DNA of 64,000 bases from Amphibalanus amphitrite (Eukaryota > Arthropoda > Thecostraca > Balanomorpha > Balanidae): NCBI RefSeq assembly GCF_019059575.1, contig NW_024881522.1, positions 1,089,001 to 1,153,000 of the forward strand, read 5' to 3'. Below, piece by piece: positions 15,935 through 28,400 of the stretch (its first letter is position 1; every line of letters begins with the position of its first letter). The notes beneath the pieces are model-generated. The model was not told the origin of the DNA and did no database searches. It saw nothing but the letters and a program-made list of their open reading frames with translations. The translations under genes and the position numbers were made by a program.

Positions 15935-18900
15935 TCACGCACTCTCGTTCACAGCCTGTGAGTCAGTGGGTCTGAACACCACCCTGAAGGGGGCCGGAGA
16001 GTTGCGGGTGCCGCAGACGTAGTCGAACCGCGGAGCCTTCTCCCCCGCGGGCGTTAGCACCTCGAAGTGGTGTACGATGTTGGCGAGGAACAGAAACTGC
16101 TCCATGCGGGCCAGCGACTCGCCCATACACACGCGCTTACCTGGAACAGGCATGCAGGGATTAATGGAACAACAGTAGTGTAGTTACACTGGCCATGGCT
16201 AGATCTGAGCCTTGCTTGAATTTGAGCTAACATGATGTGTTATTTAGTTCGATTATTCACGGCTAATATAGGTAGATGCGATCGACTCCATTGGCGACAA
16301 GTCGTAAATTTCTGCGCACATACGAGCAGGCATTCTCACCAACACAAACCAACATAATTTCATAAGTAAATGAATTTCTCAAAGAACCATTGTCAATTTA
16401 ATCGCAACCCATAGACCCACCAACCCTATGCTCCAACCATTGAATCCACCGCTCCCCTCCTCACCGACTCCGAACGGCATCAGGTGCTTGTTGGGCCGGT
16501 ACTGGCCGTCGTGTAGGAACCGCTCCGGTCGGAACTCGAGCGGGTCGGCCCAGTACTCCGGGTCGTGATGGATAGCTTACAGGTTCACTAGGAGGCGGCT
16601 GTCCTTGGGTATCCGGTAACCTGCGTGGAGCGAGGGGAGGAGGGTGATCATTATGTGTCCATGGGTGTCCCATGACCATCCCGTGACCGTTCCTTGCCAG
16701 GGGAAGAAGGGAGAGTGTCGCGCCCGATGGCTGAGAAGATATTGCTATTTAGTGTCGGGTATTTGTAAGTACGTGTGTGGTAGATGTTTCTATGCGTTGG
16801 TGAATTTGACGGGGAATTGGGTGTGCGTTGATGTTTAACGCATTTGTATCCGCATCAGTATCGAATAATTGTGCATATTGAATTCTTATTAGGGAGTGGT
16901 GCAATAGTAACTTCAACTTGACATGTATGAGTGGTGATAACTACCTTTGTTGCTCCCAGTCTGCCTAGTCATTCACAGCTTCTTATCTGTTTCCAGTGCG
17001 ATCAAACATTGATATATTTATAGCATCATCAACTATCGAGACCATATACCGAATAACACCATGACTAGTCAAAATAGTGATTCATGAATGGCCTTTGCCT
17101 CCTGATTTTGCGCTCGTTCCTCTCCATATCCCATTCCCTGTACTCATCTACACATCCCTCCTCCCTTTCCCCATCTATTCCCATGCTCTCCTACCATACC
17201 TGCCACCGTAATATCGGCTTCTGCCCGATGCGGCACGGCCAGGGCCAGTGTTGAGCTCCTGCGTAAGACCTCAGCCAGCAGTGCCTGTGTATACGGCAGG
17301 CGGGCCCGGTCCTCCAGGGTCACCAGCCGGCCGGGGCCCACCACTGCGTCCAGTTCGCGGCGCGCGCGCCGGCCGCACTCGGGGTGCAGCAGCAGCAGCA
17401 GCACGGCCCACTCCAGGGTGACGCTGTTGGTGCCCGTGCTGGCCGTGAACAGGTCCATCAGGACAGAGTAGAGAGTCAGCTCTGTGAGACGGAGGGAGGG
17501 AGAGGGGGTCAGTTCGAGGACTGAGCGAGAAAGTGAGGGCATTGTCACACAATCAAGCACTATTTTTTCTCATCGAAAGACGTCTGAAAAAGAAGACGTC
17601 AGGTCGACGTACCTGCCTATGTTAATTGCTAAGCATATTGGAAGTGAAGCCAAAACAATAAGACAATCTTGCTAACGCTAATGACTTAGGTCTTAGGTAT
17701 TCTGTTTTATTGATATTTACTGCTGCTCTCCACACATTATGTCAAAAAACTTGCCTGTGAATTCCTGTGGCGACTTAGCCATCTCGATAAGAAATGCGTC
17801 AATGAAGTCCCTCGGAGACTCGGGGTCCAGCGTCTCTCTGTGGCTTTGTATCTCCTTCTGTGAAATCAAAACCGGATACATTGCACTTATCACTCGTGTG
17901 AAAATACGATCGCACGGTATCTTTTTTACGATCACCTAGCAACTATCGCACTCGTGACAATGACGAGCAAGACTAATACAAGGATCGGAGGTTGATTCCT
18001 TACCTATCTTCTTCTCACACCACCAGTCATCTCTGGTGCTTCATAAGAAACGTGACTCTCGAAGGAAGGCGTTAATCTATTTGAACGGTGTCCCCATTGC
18101 GTCATTCAACGATTCGCATTCGAGCAGCATAGCGAAGGTGAGGTAGGACCACAGGCGATACGGATACAGTGTCATCGACTCGAGCACCGCCTAGTGATGC
18201 GGATACCCTCGAACTTGCACTTTGGCAGAACTCACACATGGTCTAGATAACGGAGATGTCAGATATGGTAGCAACGCGTGATCCTAGGCCATGTTGCGCA
18301 GATAGCTGCGTATGCGGAAGCTGACGATGAGTCAGCAATTTCGTATGACTTGTGTCGACACATTGCAATGAACTGATGAAATTTTCGGTAAAGTGGCACT
18401 TGACTAGTTAGATAAAAGTTTGAGTCTGATAGGGCACTAAATCTATTCAATGGTGAAACTAGGGGTAGTTACCGCATGCGGTTCATCTGTCAACTTAACG
18501 CGGCATGCGTGTTAGCTAACTTCTGCCGAATCAAATTAAGCTATCGATTTCTAACACGTATATCCTTTTTGTGACATATAGATCCTATTTCGTCATTCTT
18601 GGGCTACTCTGCTGTCCCCATCAGTCTACCCCCCCCCCTCTCTCCAGCTGACCTTTAGAATCTCTACCAGTCCGTCTCTGTTGCGCCGGACGCCGCTGTA
18701 CAGTTTTTGGGCGATCGGTGCCCCGAGCTGCGGGCCCAGCAGCACCGGTATGAGGTTCAGCAGGCCCGTACTGCGCGAGCTGGCATCACTGAGCGAGCGC
18801 AGGATGACGGGCAGACGCGGGTCGTCCGGCTGAAACCTGACGTCCAGGGGCGTGTCACGGGGACAGGAAGGAAAAACTAGAATTAATTTCATTAAGAAAA

Positions 18901-21900
18901 CAATCATTAGAAAAACCTCATTTCTCATGATATCGAAGTCGCTTGTCCGACAGCGTTGCCGACCTCTGGATATCACCATTCATCGCTATGATTTAGGAGT
19001 GCCTTATTAAACGGGCGCACTCTTAGATTAATTTGCGTATGCTTTTTATTCGTTTCGGATACCCACCAGTTACCACATGTCTTGTTTTTACCTGATTCCG
19101 GCCACAATCTCCCAGGGCACGTTGAGCACGTTCACGTTGAAGAAGTGATCGACGGCCACCGGTCTACCGGCGGTGTCCCTCAGCCTCTGTACCAGGTCGG
19201 TCACCTCTCGCTGAACGATCCCCTCCAGCGTGGAGCGGCCCATGCCCAGGTCACGGAGGTGGTGCAGCGCGAACCGCCGCTGCCGCTGCCACGAGGCGCC
19301 GTCGTTGAACAGGATGCCTGTAAGAGAGCCGGCGGGAGTTACTGGGAGTGGATAGCGAGAGAGCTTATGGACGTGTGGAAGGTGGAACGGCATAGCTTGG
19401 GAAAACGGATATTTGATGTTAGTTTTTTTCGAGAATAGGATTTCTATGTATATTGCACGGAAGCGGTCATATGTTAATTTTATGCGCGTTACATCTTATA
19501 TTGTCTTTCATCTTACCTTATATAAAATATTAAAAGACCCTTTTTCATTCTTAGTTCTTACATCACCGAAATTGGCTGAAGCTGAGCATCTCAATTCTGA
19601 GTAATTCAGGAATAGTGTGTGACTCGAATCAGACGAGACCCATTACATCACACACTCACCTCTGAGCTCGCCGAATGTTCTCATTTTGAGAATCTCCAAA
19701 TGAGGCCGTCCGGTGCTCTCGTTTTTGGAGAGGATCTCTCGTGCGAGATCTGCGTCAAAGATCATCACCGCCGGCTGGTGGAACGTGAAGTAACCGACCA
19801 GCTGCAACAGAAAATAGAAATCGGCAAATCAGCACAGTCCAGTCATTTTGGCATTATCGTTTGATTCCTTCGGTTGATTTGTTAGTAACTGATGAAGCCG
19901 GTACAAACTACTGGGGAAAATATCCTGCAATGAGAAATGCTTCCAATCCGCATATTATGGGCCCCGACACTGGTGGCCCGACGCGTCACTCACTATCAAT
20001 GGCTTTCTACTGTATGTTAGCGTTACGTCTATGGGCTGTGTAATGTGCATAAAAAGCATAGACTTGCTTTATATTTCTTTCCGCAGCTCAAACTACTCCC
20101 TAGCGTGAGATGACTTTTGTATTCACTGCGGTATCAGGCATTAATGTGTCTGCCCGCTGCAGGACTAGTTCTTTCCATATTGTATGATCAGTAACCAACT
20201 TGTTGGCTGTTGCAGTGTGATAAATGACAATTCCAACTTAACTGTCCCAACTTAGTTACACCCGGATGTTGAGAATTTCCTCCTACCTTTCCGTATTGAC
20301 GAGCCATGGCGCAGTGACGAATAAACGGCGGTCCTCCGCCTCGGTGTGACTTCCACATTGTCCCGATCAAGGGAAGACGCAACGGTCCTGACGAATAAAC
20401 GGCAAAAAATATAAATGTGCTGTAAGGGCACTATTACTATGCACAATCGCATTTGTGAATATCAACATGTGAAGACCACGACAGCCGGCCTCCGCCGAGC
20501 CCGGGCCGCGCCAGCCGCCGAGCGCAGTTATCCGGTACAGTCTAACTTCAGGCGTCGACCACTGCTGCCATCTATCGGCAATAAAGTTAACCCGCGCCCT
20601 GCTGGGGGGGGGTGTTTGAACACCCCCCCTTGTGGTTTTTCGCGAATATCTCAAAAACGGCGGCGCGGAGCGCCGCCGTTTTTGGCACACCTTATCATAC
20701 ATCAATTCTACACATGTTGTGAAAATTTCAGACCAAGGTCATTCAAGGTCAGGTCACCAGGTCACTTGAAGTGACCTCACCTCATAAAAAGTTTCAATGT
20801 CTGTCATAGCTACACCGAGTGACCGATCGCTTTGAAACTTTCATCGATTGATAAGAGTAACAGTATCTATAAAATGTATATCTCGGAATTTTGATATCGG
20901 TGACCTAAGGTCAGGTCAATTTTGCGACCTCCCCATTATAAGTCAATGGGAGAAAATTGAAATGCGCCTCTTTTGGACGAAAGACATTATAAACACTCCC
21001 AAACACTGAATTACAAGTGGTTTAGACACACTGAACATGAAAATGGTGTCCGTGACCCTTGTTTATGCCCTGAGGTCATCTTAGGTCACGAATTGTATCT
21101 AACAGTTTTTCGCAAATAACTTTTGATAGAGGCGTGCTAGAGCGATGAAAACGCCTTAGCTGTGTTCAGCTCGACGATACGGATCGACTGATATGCAACA
21201 TGACCCTTTCCGGTCAGGTCATGACCTTGACCTGAGGTCAAATTTTCAAGTTGACCTTTCAAGGTCAAGTTATAGTTCATTCGATGCGTCTTGACGAGAG
21301 GAACACGATGCCGGTAAAAGTAAGCTCGTACAAGGCTTGGGTCAAAAGTTATTGCCAAAACACTGTTTCCAAAAAAATCAGCTATTTTTGCAGTTTTTGC
21401 CCCCTGCAGGCAAAACCGTTGACGTTAGGTCAAATCTGAGAGAATTACTCAGAAAGGGCGTTAATAGGGCTATCGAATGCGCTTTTCCGCGGCGCTGTAG
21501 CTCTATTGGTTCCCGAGTTATGCGTTGGCTTCTTGGAAATTTTCGATATTCGACCTGGAAATCGGCGAAATTTTGCCTTCAATGACCTCTGGTGACCTGA
21601 CCTTTGACCTGACCAAAAAATTGACCGAAGTGATTTCGTCATTATTTTTGACGCTCTTTCGAACGCCGCCTTCGGCGTATCGCTACGTGGCTCAGGAGCC
21701 GAGTTACAAGGGGGGGTGTTCAAACACCCCCCCCCCCCCCAGCAGGGCGTGGAAATCCAGGACCCCCAGCCGGGCGCGGGTTAACAGACGACAGGCGAAA
21801 GCTTGTGTGCAAAGGCGTAGAGCAAGCTAGTCTTGTAGTATGCATCAGAAATGTTGGGGGGGGAGGGGCAGAGGTCGACAGCTGTAAACTATTGAAGCAA

Positions 21901-22253
21901 TATTTTGGAATTGTAAGTTTCCGTCTACTCCACATAACAAATTCCGTCCCGCATCAAAAATCAACTTGTTTCGGCCCACTGCACTGCGTCGCTGGCAGAG
22001 ATATGGGGCAGTTCCTGCCTCCTGGCATGTTCCTGTTCTCTGGCTTAACCCCATAATCCGGGCCCCCGGGGCCTGACTCAACACCGTGTTGTACTGTACG
22101 TCAGCACGACCTGATCTGCCTGTGTCTGATATCTTTCAATTACCTTTCTGATCCTCACGGCAGCTCACCTGGCGGGTAGCTGGCCGGCTTTCTCGTGTTC
22201 TGGTACAGCCAGTGAAGGACGAGGAGAACCAGGGCGAACCAAATCAACTCCAT
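15935..22253 (-). CDS. Cytochrome P450, clan 2 (CYP2-like), 9 exons, one in-frame stop
   Basis: Exons from 5': 22253-22169, 20387-20287, 19801-19660, 19317-19092, 18836-18653, 17857-17755, 17481-17200, 16620-16465, 16140-15935; phases agree and total 495 codons, the normal P450 length. An ER-bound haem monooxygenase is expected. Order of landmarks: N-terminal membrane anchor (MELIWFALVLLVLHWLY), hinge PPGPLRLPLIG, C-helix WQRQRRFALHHLRDLG, I-helix FTASTGTNS, K-helix EVLR (ExxR), FRPERF, and haem loop FGVGKRVCMG with the ligand Cys. The clan 2 assignment rests on the WQRQRRF and LRDLGMG words. Oddities: codon TAA at 16577-16579 stands where the family has a residue (usually Trp) after VNL, with intact reading on both sides; the exon 6 donor is GC (ACAG|GCAAG); the I-helix lacks the usual acidic residue. 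So it is either a recently dead gene, an allele, or a sequence error. Confidence 0.9.
20591..21780. mobile_element. TTAA-flanked inverted-repeat element, GGTCA-rich, in P450 intron 1
   Basis: TTAA at 20587-20590 and 21781-21784 flank ends that begin CCCGCGCCC on both sides, as in piggyBac-type elements (TTAA target, CCC tips). Inside each end lies a GC hairpin around GTGTTTGAACAC, and at the left a second perfect hairpin (20653-20683). The interior has many AGGTCA/TGACCT words and an inverted-repeat layout meeting at TGCAG..CTGCA near 21390-21410. No transposase. Superfamily by TSD and tip only. Confidence 0.8.
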
Positions 22254-23080
22254 GACAGAGCTCTGGGAGGTGGGGGTACTGTGGAAGAAGCGGTGCTTAG
22301 CCTCAGGGCCTCCTTTTTAGAACAGGAGACTTTGAAAAGATGGGTTATTTGAAAGATGTAGTTGCTGTGAGATTACGCCACGTTTGTTCAAGTTACTTGA
22401 GAAGGTGAACGTTTAGTTCAGCTCAGCATCAGCTTCGTTTTATAATGTATAACGATTAACGATATGCGTTGCATAATGCATGTCTATATCAAATATATTT
22501 GCAACATCGATTATGTTGTCGGAGATGGAAACATTGTGGCATTCTCATTACTCACGGAACTGATTAATGCTCTCAGTTTGTAGAGGGGCAGGCGATACTC
22601 AGTTGATGTACTCTGGAGCGTTGCTGACCTGGCTACCAGAACCTCACCAGGCGACTGGCTAACCGCGGCCGAGCAACGGTCCTCTTACGTCTCGGAGTTC
22701 CGAGTGGAAACGTAGCGTCACCTTGTCATACCTGCCTTGTTGTCAGGCCCGACTATCTGATATGCGTTGCGATACTGCGAGAGACGCCTTGGAACACGTC
22801 ATTTTATACGTGATAGGCAGTGAGACACACCGGCTTTGTGACTATTTTTACTGCGCTGTGTGATCAGGAAGTGGCGAAATGTATGGTGGTGAGTGATGAC
22901 TCAGCATTGATTGCATTGATAGCAACACTTATAATTTATCGGTAATGTTTTGTAGCAGGTTATCGCTGTGTGCCTGTCACGTTACTCAACCGTCTTTATT
23001 TATCACTATTGTGTTAAACGTAATTTATTGTAGATGGGAAAGAAGGGGTAAAACCTAAAATGAAGTTTAATGTTTTCCCT
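22254..23080. other. Upstream region of the P450
   Basis: Presumed promoter region. I see no clear TATA box at the expected distance or known motif; sequence is otherwise unremarkable. Confidence 0.35.
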
Positions 23081-24074
23081 CGCCGGCCGAGGGAAGGGGG
23101 GGGGCGGGTGCCGCCCCCCTATAGTTTTTTTTTGGCGACAGCTCCAAACACGCTGGCGATAGAAAGCTGAAACTTGGCATACCTGACCTTTGATTCAAGC
23201 GGGATCTTTTGACACCAACAGCATTTTCGGGTCAGGTCAGGTCACTGACCTATGACGTCATAAGTGAACCTCTGCACGGTGTTCAGATATCGCAACTTCG
23301 CAACGCCCTCACTGCCAGAGGAGCTTTCACAGGGAAATGAAACTTGCATGATCTAGTATCCATTACGAGTCTCACAACTTGTATATCTCGGATTTTTACT
23401 AAATGACATATGAGGTCAGGTCATTTTCGTGACCTCACCATTATAAGTCAATGGGGAAAAACGAAGACTGCTTTTTTGACGCCGGTTACGGTCTCGAACT
23501 ATCCCAAGCACACAGAATCGTGATTTGATGCACTCCTTGCAAGGTTCGATGCTTCACTTTTGCAACGTTGACCTTGTATGACGTCATTTATAACGTCATT
23601 AAGGTCATACTAGTTTTTCGTCAATAACACCCGATCAAAATGAGTTAGCGAGTCGGGAAAGCCACCGATAGACTCAGGAAGACCTGCAAATTGAATGATA
23701 TGCGACATGATCCCCTTCGACCGATTTCGTGACCTGGAGGCGCTGACCTGACCCGCGACCCGTGGTCAATACCCTATGTAAGTTGACCTCACCCAAACAA
23801 AAAGTATATCATTCGATGCGACTGAGCGATACGATCACGATGCTGCCAAAATCGCGGCTCTGCGGCCTTTTTTGCGAAGTAATTCACCACAAACGGAACC
23901 GTGCCTTGGGGCACTTTACCTGACCTCAGAGATCACCGGTTGGCCTAGGACCTTAAAATCGGGTGTCAATCTATGCGTCTCGTAACGGCACACGCGCTCG
24001 TTTTTTTCCGCGACGCGCTAGCTCCACCAGGAGCGAAACGGCGGGGGGGGGTTCGTACCCCCCCTCGGTCGGCG
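23081..24074. mobile_element. GGTCA-rich inverted-repeat element, about 1 kb
   Basis: Ends CGCCGGCCGAGGG and CGCCGACCGAGGG (reverse complement of right end) are inverted. Just inside are two GC hairpins: 23100-23118 (GGGGGCGG, loop GTG, CCGCCCCC) and 24045-24064 (G7, loop TTCGTA, C7). The interior aligns with the middle module of 1167-3083 and 34007-35908 (shared ATAAGTCAATGGGGAAA, GCCGCAGAGCCGCGATTTTG on one strand). TSD not clear. Confidence 0.7.
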
Positions 24075-25476
24075 CGTATGTAGAAAACCAATAGGTCCGG
24101 CCTAACAAGCATCGTTGTAGGTACTTATGCTTGAGGATAAAAAGTGCCGACGCTACTGATTGCCATTTATTCCGAATAACGCGATGCTCTGAAGCGGGAT
24201 ACACACGGCCGTCCCAGAGACCACACTCTACTAACACAACAGGCCGGCCGTCCCAGAGACCACACGTTCTAAGTTCTAACACAACGGGCCAGATCTCTCA
24301 GAGCTGCGACAGCCGGCCTCTATCACCGAGTGACGTCACCAAATGACGTCATCAATCACCAGGCGCCGCTCTCCGCTCCAACCACAACCAGTTTCTGAAA
24401 CGTGTATATGACGTCATCGATTATACCTGGACGACCACAACCTTACGAACGGTCTGGACTGATCCCTGACTGTCTCGTAAACCCTTCTCCGCCGGCTCCC
24501 ACCGGAGGGATGAGAATATAACTGCACCAAACTGTATAACTCACATCACCTCAGACATAACTATACGACATCATCGACATAATCAGCGGCATCCCCTGTC
24601 AGCCATGCCGCTATTGCACTAGCGGAGACAGTCGTTGGTCCTTGGCAGCAAGCATGTTCCGTTTCAGACAACACTTGCAAACATGAAAGGCATATTGATG
24701 GGCTCTAACATGGTATACGCGACTACATTTAAGAAAGAAGATGAGAGAAAGACTGAAAGGACATTACCCCATGAAGCAATATAGCAAAAGTACAACAGTC
24801 ACTCTGATTGGCTTCAAATTGGATCACAAATCCTATTAATTAGCAACACCTAAATCAATCCTTCGGTAAGTTCGAGCAAACCAAAGCCCAATAAAATAAA
24901 CACTACCTACAGTATATGGAACCAGCGACACTTACACATTTGCCTCGTGTGCATCAGCACTAGTCGAAAGAAACATTCTCGCCTAAAAACAAGGAGAGAT
25001 ATTCTTCCACATTATCGGTGGCACTGAAGTTCATACCACGACCTGGATCACAATATGCAGGGTTTTACGTGTGCTGAATTCTTTCAGCACCACTGAAGAG
25101 TTCACTCCTATCTAAACTCATCACTGTCCGTTATAGACCGGTCTGAACAGTTCATGTGCAAGTCAATGACGACTTGCCTCTGGTGGTCGCCTCGACCAAA
25201 AGGGAGACCAGCTACTTTACATTGCATAAGGCGGTAGAGATGTGCCTGCTTCCTGCTTGGCGTTGAGCTGATCGATACAGGTCACCGACGTTTCACTTGA
25301 CCTTTGTGTCCTGTCGAGGTCTTCACTGACCCATCATCCACGTCGGAAGCAGCACGCTACCAACAGGCCACTTAGGTCAACAAAGGTCACACGAACGCCT
25401 GTCCGGTAAGGTCAGTGCATTGATTCACTGATCATCTCTCCATCCCTCGGCGGAGGTCACGGCCGTGACCTCCAGG
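24075..25476. other. 3' flank / probable 3' UTR of the GRXCR-like gene
   Basis: No gene seen. 24330-24450 has several GACGTCA words. 25270-25480 has many AGGTCA half-sites (see findings). Confidence 0.35.
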
Positions 25477-28400
25477 TCAGCTGAGGCAGAGGTCACAGCG
25501 GATCAGGCCGGACTGGTCGCAGGCGCCGCAGCGCAGCACCACCCACTGCTCGGTGAAATGGTTCCGGTGGCACGACTTTTTGGAGCCGTTACACGAGGTG
25601 CAGGGCAGCATCCGGAAGCCGCCGCACTTGCCGCACGAGCTGGGCGGTCCGACCATCTGTAAGGTCACACAAGGTCACTGGGGGTCAAGCGGCGCCGCAC
25701 GGGCGATGCAAGGTCAGCAATATCGGGCTAATGTTGGCAAGGGTGGCGAAGCACGGCGCGTGACTACTGAGAGCGCCCTTCCGGGTGACTGAAACGGCCG
25801 TGAAATGACTGCCGAAAGGTGATACCCAGAGTGTCGGCTGAATTACCGATTGCACAAGAGTTTATGACAGGGAGTGGGCGTCAGGGGATGTTGATATCAC
25901 GGATATACTGCCCGATGACCTTGCGCTTATACCGGAGCACGAAACCAGAATGTGGAAGTCACGAAGTCGTTTGGCACGGCAATTTCGTTACCATTAGCTA
26001 TCTTTTGGATCTCATGAGTGTGTTGCCATAGCTCATCGATGAGAATCAGCTTTCATAAATTCAGCATTTAATACTTGCCCAACGCTAGACATCCAAAGCG
26101 CTCAGTCATAACAACTTTCACAGTCGTCCAATCGGAACGATTTGTAAGTTTGAATCCATCACTCAGCGTAAACAACCCGGTTTCCACGATGGATGATGGT
26201 CTGACCGACTCGCTAGACCGATCCTCAGGCCTCCTCACGCCACCTGTCACTTACCTTGAAACGTTTGAGCATCCTGCGCAGCTCTCCGGTTTCATTCAGA
26301 CGCTCCACCACCTCGGCTCCCTGCGAACAAAAAAGAATCATCAGTCTCCCGTCTTAGCAGAGTCCAAACTCGGACACAGGCTACATCGGGGGTGATAGAA
26401 AGCGGGCCGTAGTCTCGATCGAGGTGGTCTATCACCCATCCTCTCGTGCATGTGACAGGGCAGAGCTAATGGAGAGGTTAATGGCTGGAAATGTGCCGCT
26501 TCATTGTCATTTTCGGGGCACGCTGGAGCTTCCTTTTAGGCCAGGCGTGCATCTGAATAACTGGTAATAGGAAAGACATTGATGGCAAATTGGTATTGTC
26601 GAGGCGGGTTCCATGAAGAACTGGAAATACACATTCATTGCATACAACCGCGGACCAGACGCCAATTACTTGTCGGTATTATATCCTGATTCGTCATCTC
26701 CGACAAGTGTACACCTTTGATTGTCATCAGTGTGGACGGTAATGAGCTTATCCAGAAAAGTTGCACCTGATCTCAGTTGTCATGTGATGCAGGTGATACA
26801 CATGCTGGTGTCATTGACAGCGCCGAGCAATGCCCGAGGCGACGTGGCGCTCCACAGCGCCGAGCGATGCCCCGGGGCGACGTGGCGCACGTGATGCGTG
26901 CCACGCTCTCCGCTCTGCTCGGCTCGGCGGCCCGTTACATCGCCCTGGTGGTCGGGAACGGTCTCGGCGCCGGCCGGCCGATCCCGTCCGCTCATCAGCC
27001 GGCCGGCTCCTTCGCTCGGCGGAGAGACCGGAGAAAGTCTCATGCCGTTTGGTGACGCGCGCTTCCGGAGAGCGACGACGCTGCGGTCTGAATGGGCACT
27101 TGTGTGAGCCGCGAGATGGGAGGGCTAGTGGGGACGGTGTCGGGCAGGCGGGAATGACAGGAGATAAAAACGAATCAACCGGAATCGGTATTGTGAAAGA
27201 AGCTTGGTGAAACTGCTAGTTCGGTAGAAGTGATATGTTGTGACGGAGAGTTTCGAAATTCCGTTGTTGAGTGACAAGGGATCCGTGAATTTTGTCAGAG
27301 CAATGCTTTAAGTTCGATAGTAATGCAACACCTAATCACCATGCGGCTTCAGGGACCGTTATAATTCAGTGCGTGTTCCGTTTTCTCGCTGAAACACCAG
27401 TGGGCGATAAGAGTACTATAGTATCAGCGATACAGACTGTACTGTAGTGTACAGACTCCTTTCAACCCCAGAATAAAACATATATTAATGTTTGATGTGC
27501 ACTGTGCAGCATGCAGAACCGCAGCCATGGCAGTGTCGCATGCCACCTGACAAACGAGATAAAAACGACCACAGTTTCACCGCAAATTTTATTCGACATG
27601 TGGGACACTTTCTCGGAAAGCTTACTGTTAGTGTTCAAACACCAGATCCATCATTGCTCACGCAAAATTAACGGCTTTAGTGAGTCAGCAGCAGGCGGGC
27701 GGAGGCTGGGAAAATCCCGGGAACGTGATGTGTCCATGGTCGTGCTCGGTCTCTGGTGGGCTGATACGGTGGCCGACGTACATACCAGCTGGTGTCAGCG
27801 GTAACGGGACACGAGGTAACAATGTCACCCGGTGGTGGAAACAGTCACAGAGACCGGCATATCACCTAGCACGGAGGCACCTCTGCGCCCGGCGCGGGGA
27901 GAAACGCGGCAGAGCTGGAAAATGGCCGAGAACGTGGTCACAGTTTAATGACACAAATGTGATAAAATCAGGACAGATAGTACGGCTGCACGGGAAAAAT
28001 GACAACCGTAGTGCATTGAGGTCGGAACGCGTGACGTTGATTGATTTGCATGATGATCTTGAGTTTTACTGGCTATGGCAGACAATCACAATGGTCCATG
28101 TGATTATCCAAGACAAACGATCTCTGAATTTTCTTTGAGAGTTGAGACCGTCTCATTTTTCCTCGTCATCATATGATGGTAATTTACGTGTCAGAGAACT
28201 TGGTTACTGCACTTTCTGATATACAGCCCACGACTCACTGCGTGGTAGGAAGGCATTTCTTTTTGATAAAACCGAGAATATCTCGAAAGCAATGTTATTT
28301 GTCGATCCGAGCTCATAGCACGGAGACGCGCGATGCCTCTCATTCCATTGGGTCTAAATACCTTCCGACATGCAGCCTACGTCTTTGTATAATGACATCG

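Noticed and set aside
16571-16580. GTAAGC at the P450 in-frame stop read as a splice donor that removes the stop
   Set aside because: Conserved P450 sequence continues in frame directly after it, so the position is exonic.
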